Assembly: GCA_947167725.1 (NCBI GenBank) | Contig: CAMVJF010000011.1 | Location: 1-18,008 of the forward strand | From: an uncultured Clostridia bacterium | Lineage (GTDB): Bacteria; Bacillota; Clostridia; Oscillospirales; Oscillospiraceae | Direction of reading: 5' to 3' | Length of the DNA stretch: 18,008 nucleotides | In this document: one piece after another, positions 15,635-18,008 of the stretch | Numbering within the stretch: the first letter of the stretch is position 1 | Layout of the letters: every line of letters starts with the position of its first letter | Program-made: the position numbers and the translations under genes | Notes under the pieces: model-generated | What the model was told of the DNA's origin: nothing | Databases searched by the model: none | What the model saw: only the letters and a program-made list of their open reading frames with translations

Positions 15635-16999
15635 TCAGTAGAATTCAATTCCGCCGAGCCGTACGCTTTTCGTGCGGTACAGGGCCGTATCGGCATCCTT
15701 GAAAATGTCGTCGCCGGGATTTTCCCTGTCCCCGAAAGCCACGCCCACGCTCAGCGAGATCGGCGGCAGGCCGTCCATGGGCGTTTGCAGGCGCTCGTTG
15801 ATCCGGCGGAACTTGCTCTCCACCATTCCGCGCAGAGAGGAACCCGTGTGCACCATGATGACGACAAACTCGTCCCCGCCGATACGGCAGATGTAATCCT
15901 CCGCCCGGAAACTCTCCTGCAGGAGCGCCGCCACATAGCACAGCGCCCGGTCGCCGACATCGTGGCCGTACTGATCGTTGATCTGCTTAAAGCGGTCGAT
16001 ATCGACGATCAGCAGCGTCTTGTCCTGCCCGTCGAAGCGTGTGCGCAGCTTTTCAAAGACGCCGCGGTTGAATACGCCGGTGAGCGCGTCGTGCGTCGCG
16101 TCGTAATTGAGCTGCTCGCGGCGGCGGATGTTCTGCGCGCGTACCTCGTTGTAAGTGCGTGCGAGGAAGCGCAGCTCGCTTGCTCCCTCCTCGGGCAGCG
16201 TCTCGTCAAGGCGGATGTGGCGGATATAGTTCTGCAGCGGCCGCGTGACAAGCCGCACGGTCGAGAGGACCAGAAGCAGCGCCATCAGCAGCATGACGAC
16301 GATCAGCATTCTCTCTCGGCGGATCATCAGCAGAAGCTGCGCCGCGCTTTCCGTTTGCTCCGCCCGCGTCTCGTCAATGAGCGCCTCGACGCTCAAAGAC
16401 ACATTTTGGTTGATTGAGTCCTTATATCCCTGATATGTATCGTCAAAAACCATCTCCAGCGCTTTGTCGCGCTGCCCCTCCGCTGGAAGCCGGAGGTCCG
16501 CATCGTCCGGAATAACCGCGCGCAGCCTCTCGGGCAACTCCGCGGGCGAAAGGCCGTAGCTCTCCGCGGCGAGGCGCATCGCGTAGCACTCGATTTCCAG
16601 AAGCTCGTCGGAGCTGTCCTTGGCGGCGCTCAGATAGGCGTAGGCCGAAGGGTTATCCAGGATCTTTTCGATCTCCTCCAGCGCGCGGTCGCGCCTTCGT
16701 GTGACGTTCACTTCTTCAAAAAACTGGCTCACTCTCGCAGGATTGCCCGTGGCGATAAAGCCGCTCGCCTCCGCGGTCAGATAGTCGGATGCCGCCTGCA
16801 TGTCCGCCGCCGCCTGCTGGGCCGTGATATAGCGATCGGTCGCCTCCTCCGCGCGGGTATAGCCTCTGCCCGTGAGATAGGTTGAGAGCAGCATCAGAAG
16901 CGCCAGCACGGCGAAGAGCGCCGCGGCGACGGCGTGAAATCGCCCCAGACGGATCCCGCTCGTCTTTTCCTGTTCCTGCAGAGTATCGGTTTCGTTCAT
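15635..16999 (-). CDS. Membrane-anchored diguanylate cyclase (GGDEF domain)
   Basis: The 454-aa protein has TM1 at about 23-43, an extracytoplasmic mostly helical sensor of about 185 residues, TM2 at about 231-251, a HAMP-like linker (about 252-290) and a GGDEF domain (about 296-454). The active site is canonical: G-G-D-E-F at 374-378, a metal-binding aspartate in V-D-I-D-R-F (332-337), and R-A-E-D at 365-368, the RxxD inhibitory site exactly five residues before GGDEF. It should convert two GTP to cyclic di-GMP and be product-inhibited. The start at 16999 has GAGGTGAGGA; an in-frame upstream extension overlaps the preceding gene and is rejected. Confidence 0.93.
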   Translation of the reverse strand: MNETDTLQEQEKTSGIRLGRFHAVAAALFAVLALLMLLSTYLTGRGYTRAEEATDRYITAQQAAADMQAASDYLTAEASGFIATGNPARVSQFFEEVNVTRRRDRALEEIEKILDNPSAYAYLSAAKDSSDELLEIECYAMRLAAESYGLSPAELPERLRAVIPDDADLRLPAEGQRDKALEMVFDDTYQGYKDSINQNVSLSVEALIDETRAEQTESAAQLLLMIRRERMLIVVMLLMALLLVLSTVRLVTRPLQNYIRHIRLDETLPEEGASELRFLARTYNEVRAQNIRRREQLNYDATHDALTGVFNRGVFEKLRTRFDGQDKTLLIVDIDRFKQINDQYGHDVGDRALCYVAALLQESFRAEDYICRIGGDEFVVIMVHTGSSLRGMVESKFRRINERLQTPMDGLPPISLSVGVAFGDRENPGDDIFKDADTALYRTKSVRLGGIEFY

Positions 17000-17061
17000 T
17001 TCCTCACCTCTGTTTCCAGTCTTCGCTGGGTCGCCTCTGTAGTGTCCGCACATGGTCGGCC

Positions 17062-17538
17062 TTACCAGTGCGGGGCGTCCTCCGCGTTTTCCTCCGAGCT
17101 GACGGTTTCGACGGCGTTTTCGATCAGCTTGACCATCTCCCATACCGAACGGAAGGAGATCGTCTTATCCTGTTCCATCCAGGTGATCCGTCCCTGCCAG
17201 CTGCTGTTCTGCCGGTGCTGGACACGGACGATAAAGGTGCCGAGATCGCCGTGCTTGCTTAAAAGAGCCTCGTCTTTCATGATCCTGTTCCTCTCCGTAT
17301 AATGTGTTTCCGCTTTTTTTATGGGAGTAAAACTTCTCTCATTGGTTCCGGGATGCGGGAAATTCAGCGCGTTGTAAAGCTCTTCCATGTGGAAGATCAT
17401 CTGATCGGCGCCGTCGAATTCGACGGCGTCCGTTCTGTAGCCGTGGAACAGCCGGCCAACCGGTCCGCAGGCGCGCAGCGCATCCACACACAAAACTATG
17501 CCGTTGGGCGCGCCGATATACCACTGCGTTTTCGTCAT
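17062..17538 (-). CDS. Uncharacterised 158-aa protein of a two-module clostridial family
   Basis: I do not recognise a function. The N-terminal part (about 1-65) includes G-R-L-F-H-G-Y and an F-H-M-E-E-L-Y-N-A-L-N-F-P helix. A polar linker follows, then a conserved-looking module (about 98-148) with F-I-V-R-V-Q-H-R-Q-N-S-S-W-Q-G and an F-R-S-V-W-E-M-V-K-L-I helix. I recall similar small proteins beside BTAD-type regulators in gut Clostridia, which is memory and not a search result. There is no signal peptide or membrane segment. It overlaps the upstream regulator stop by 4 nt (ATGA), so translation is probably coupled. A role as adaptor or sensor for that regulator or for the cyclase that follows is a guess. 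Confidence 0.75.
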   Translation of the reverse strand: MTKTQWYIGAPNGIVLCVDALRACGPVGRLFHGYRTDAVEFDGADQMIFHMEELYNALNFPHPGTNERSFTPIKKAETHYTERNRIMKDEALLSKHGDLGTFIVRVQHRQNSSWQGRITWMEQDKTISFRSVWEMVKLIENAVETVSSEENAEDAPHW

Positions 17539-18008
17539 GGCCGCCGCTCCCCCCTGCCGGGCCGGTCAATGTCCGGTTCCCAGAACACGCTGTTGACGTA
17601 GTACTGGATCGCCGAGCGCTGGCGGCCGATGATAAAGCGGTCGTTGATGCGCTTTTGGATGACGACGCAGTTTTCGCGCGTCGTGTTCACCAGCAGTACG
17701 AGGTACTGCCCCTTGCCGTACTGCGTCAGCGAGTCGCCGCGGCGGACCGTGAGACGGACGGCGTCGCCCATGCGTTTGCTCAGTTCCTCGAGCATCGGGC
17801 CGTCGCGCATGGGATTGCCCTTGCCGTCCACGACCGTGCACAGCATCAGATAGACCGACTGCCCGCCGCGTTCGAGCATGCGCTCGATCATGCGGTAGAT
17901 ACCCTGAAAGACCGGATAGCTGCAATAGTAGCCGCCCGGGCCGTCGTCGTTCCTGCCGGAGAGCGCTTCCTGGATCTGGTCGAGCACGGCGTAGCGGTGC
18001 ATCATCTC
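17535..18008 (-). CDS. C-terminal part of a probable BTAD/SARP-like transcriptional regulator (partial, runs off right edge)
   Basis: About 157 codons are open from the window edge; the first ATG (18005) is probably internal. The visible part resembles the C-terminal degenerate GGDEF-like domain of clostridial BTAD-type regulators. It has a Y-C-S-Y-P-V-F-Q-G-I-Y-R start, an E-R-G-G-Q-S-V-Y-L-M-L-C-T strand, an R-R-G-D-S-L-T-Q-Y-G-K-G-Q-Y segment where a cyclase would have its active site, and E-N-C-V-V-I-Q-K-R-I-N. No G-G-D-E-F is present, so it should not make cyclic di-GMP. The DNA-binding and BTAD parts would lie to the right. It leads the signalling gene set in this window. Confidence 0.6.
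   Translation of the reverse strand, partial: EMMHRYAVLDQIQEALSGRNDDGPGGYYCSYPVFQGIYRMIERMLERGGQSVYLMLCTVVDGKGNPMRDGPMLEELSKRMGDAVRLTVRRGDSLTQYGKGQYLVLLVNTTRENCVVIQKRINDRFIIGRQRSAIQYYVNSVFWEPDIDRPGRGERRP

Noticed and set aside
17000..17143. Extension of the diguanylate cyclase start into the preceding gene
   Set aside because: The internal ATG at 16999 has a strong ribosome binding site and a normal N-terminus before TM1. The extension would overlap the 158-aa protein by about 80 nt.

Overview
The window looks like a GC-rich member of the Clostridia (Bacillota), probably an uncultured gut Oscillospiraceae or Lachnospiraceae relative. Strong AGGAGG-type ribosome binding sites support this. 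So do a C-terminal fragment resembling the BTAD/SARP-like regulators of gut Clostridia, a neighbouring small family I associate with that group, and a decayed mobile element of clostridial relaxase/serine-recombinase type. Species cannot be read from the sequence. Nearly all genes lie on the minus strand, so transcription runs from high to low coordinates. Many long antisense frames are codon-bias shadows.

Positions 1-7645 hold a surface-glycan operon read leftwards from a near-consensus promoter (7538-7566) through a GC-rich leader of about 160 nt. In transcription order it encodes a GT-B/capsule-synthase-like transferase, a Wzx-type flippase, a fusion of a CMP-nonulosonate cytidylyltransferase with a PseG/SpsG-like UDP-sugar hydrolase, a left-handed beta-helix acyltransferase, a NeuB/PseI-family nonulosonic acid synthase and a polysaccharide pyruvyl transferase. 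Together they suggest synthesis, activation, decoration, export and attachment of a sialic-acid-like (nonulosonic acid) glycan. The left edge carries at least 13 tandem CTTG units. They sit just after a consensus-like promoter and also just after a ribosome binding site plus ATG, on the minus strand, which is the arrangement expected of a phase-variable next gene.

Positions 7646-8500 hold a ZIP-family metal transporter with its own promoter and a tetraloop hairpin downstream. Positions 8639-13178 hold a second compact operon: FGGY sugar kinase, class II aldolase with an extra C-terminal lobe, GtrA-like membrane protein, and a class III (HemL-like) aminotransferase. The last two junctions are translationally tight. 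The pathway is not one I can name; it may be sugar catabolism or supply of an unusual sugar for a surface glycan.

Positions 13427-14185 hold the only plus-strand gene, a metallo-beta-lactamase-fold hydrolase. Positions 14227-15274 are a decayed mobile-element scar: a relaxase C-terminal piece joined out of frame to the C-terminus of a large serine recombinase, followed by about 400 bp of non-coding, lower-GC DNA with a 77-nt hairpin.

Positions 15275-18008 hold a signalling cluster read leftwards: the end of a probable BTAD-type regulator, an uncharacterised 158-aa protein, a membrane-anchored diguanylate cyclase with intact GGDEF and RxxD motifs, and a stand-alone HPt phosphotransfer protein.
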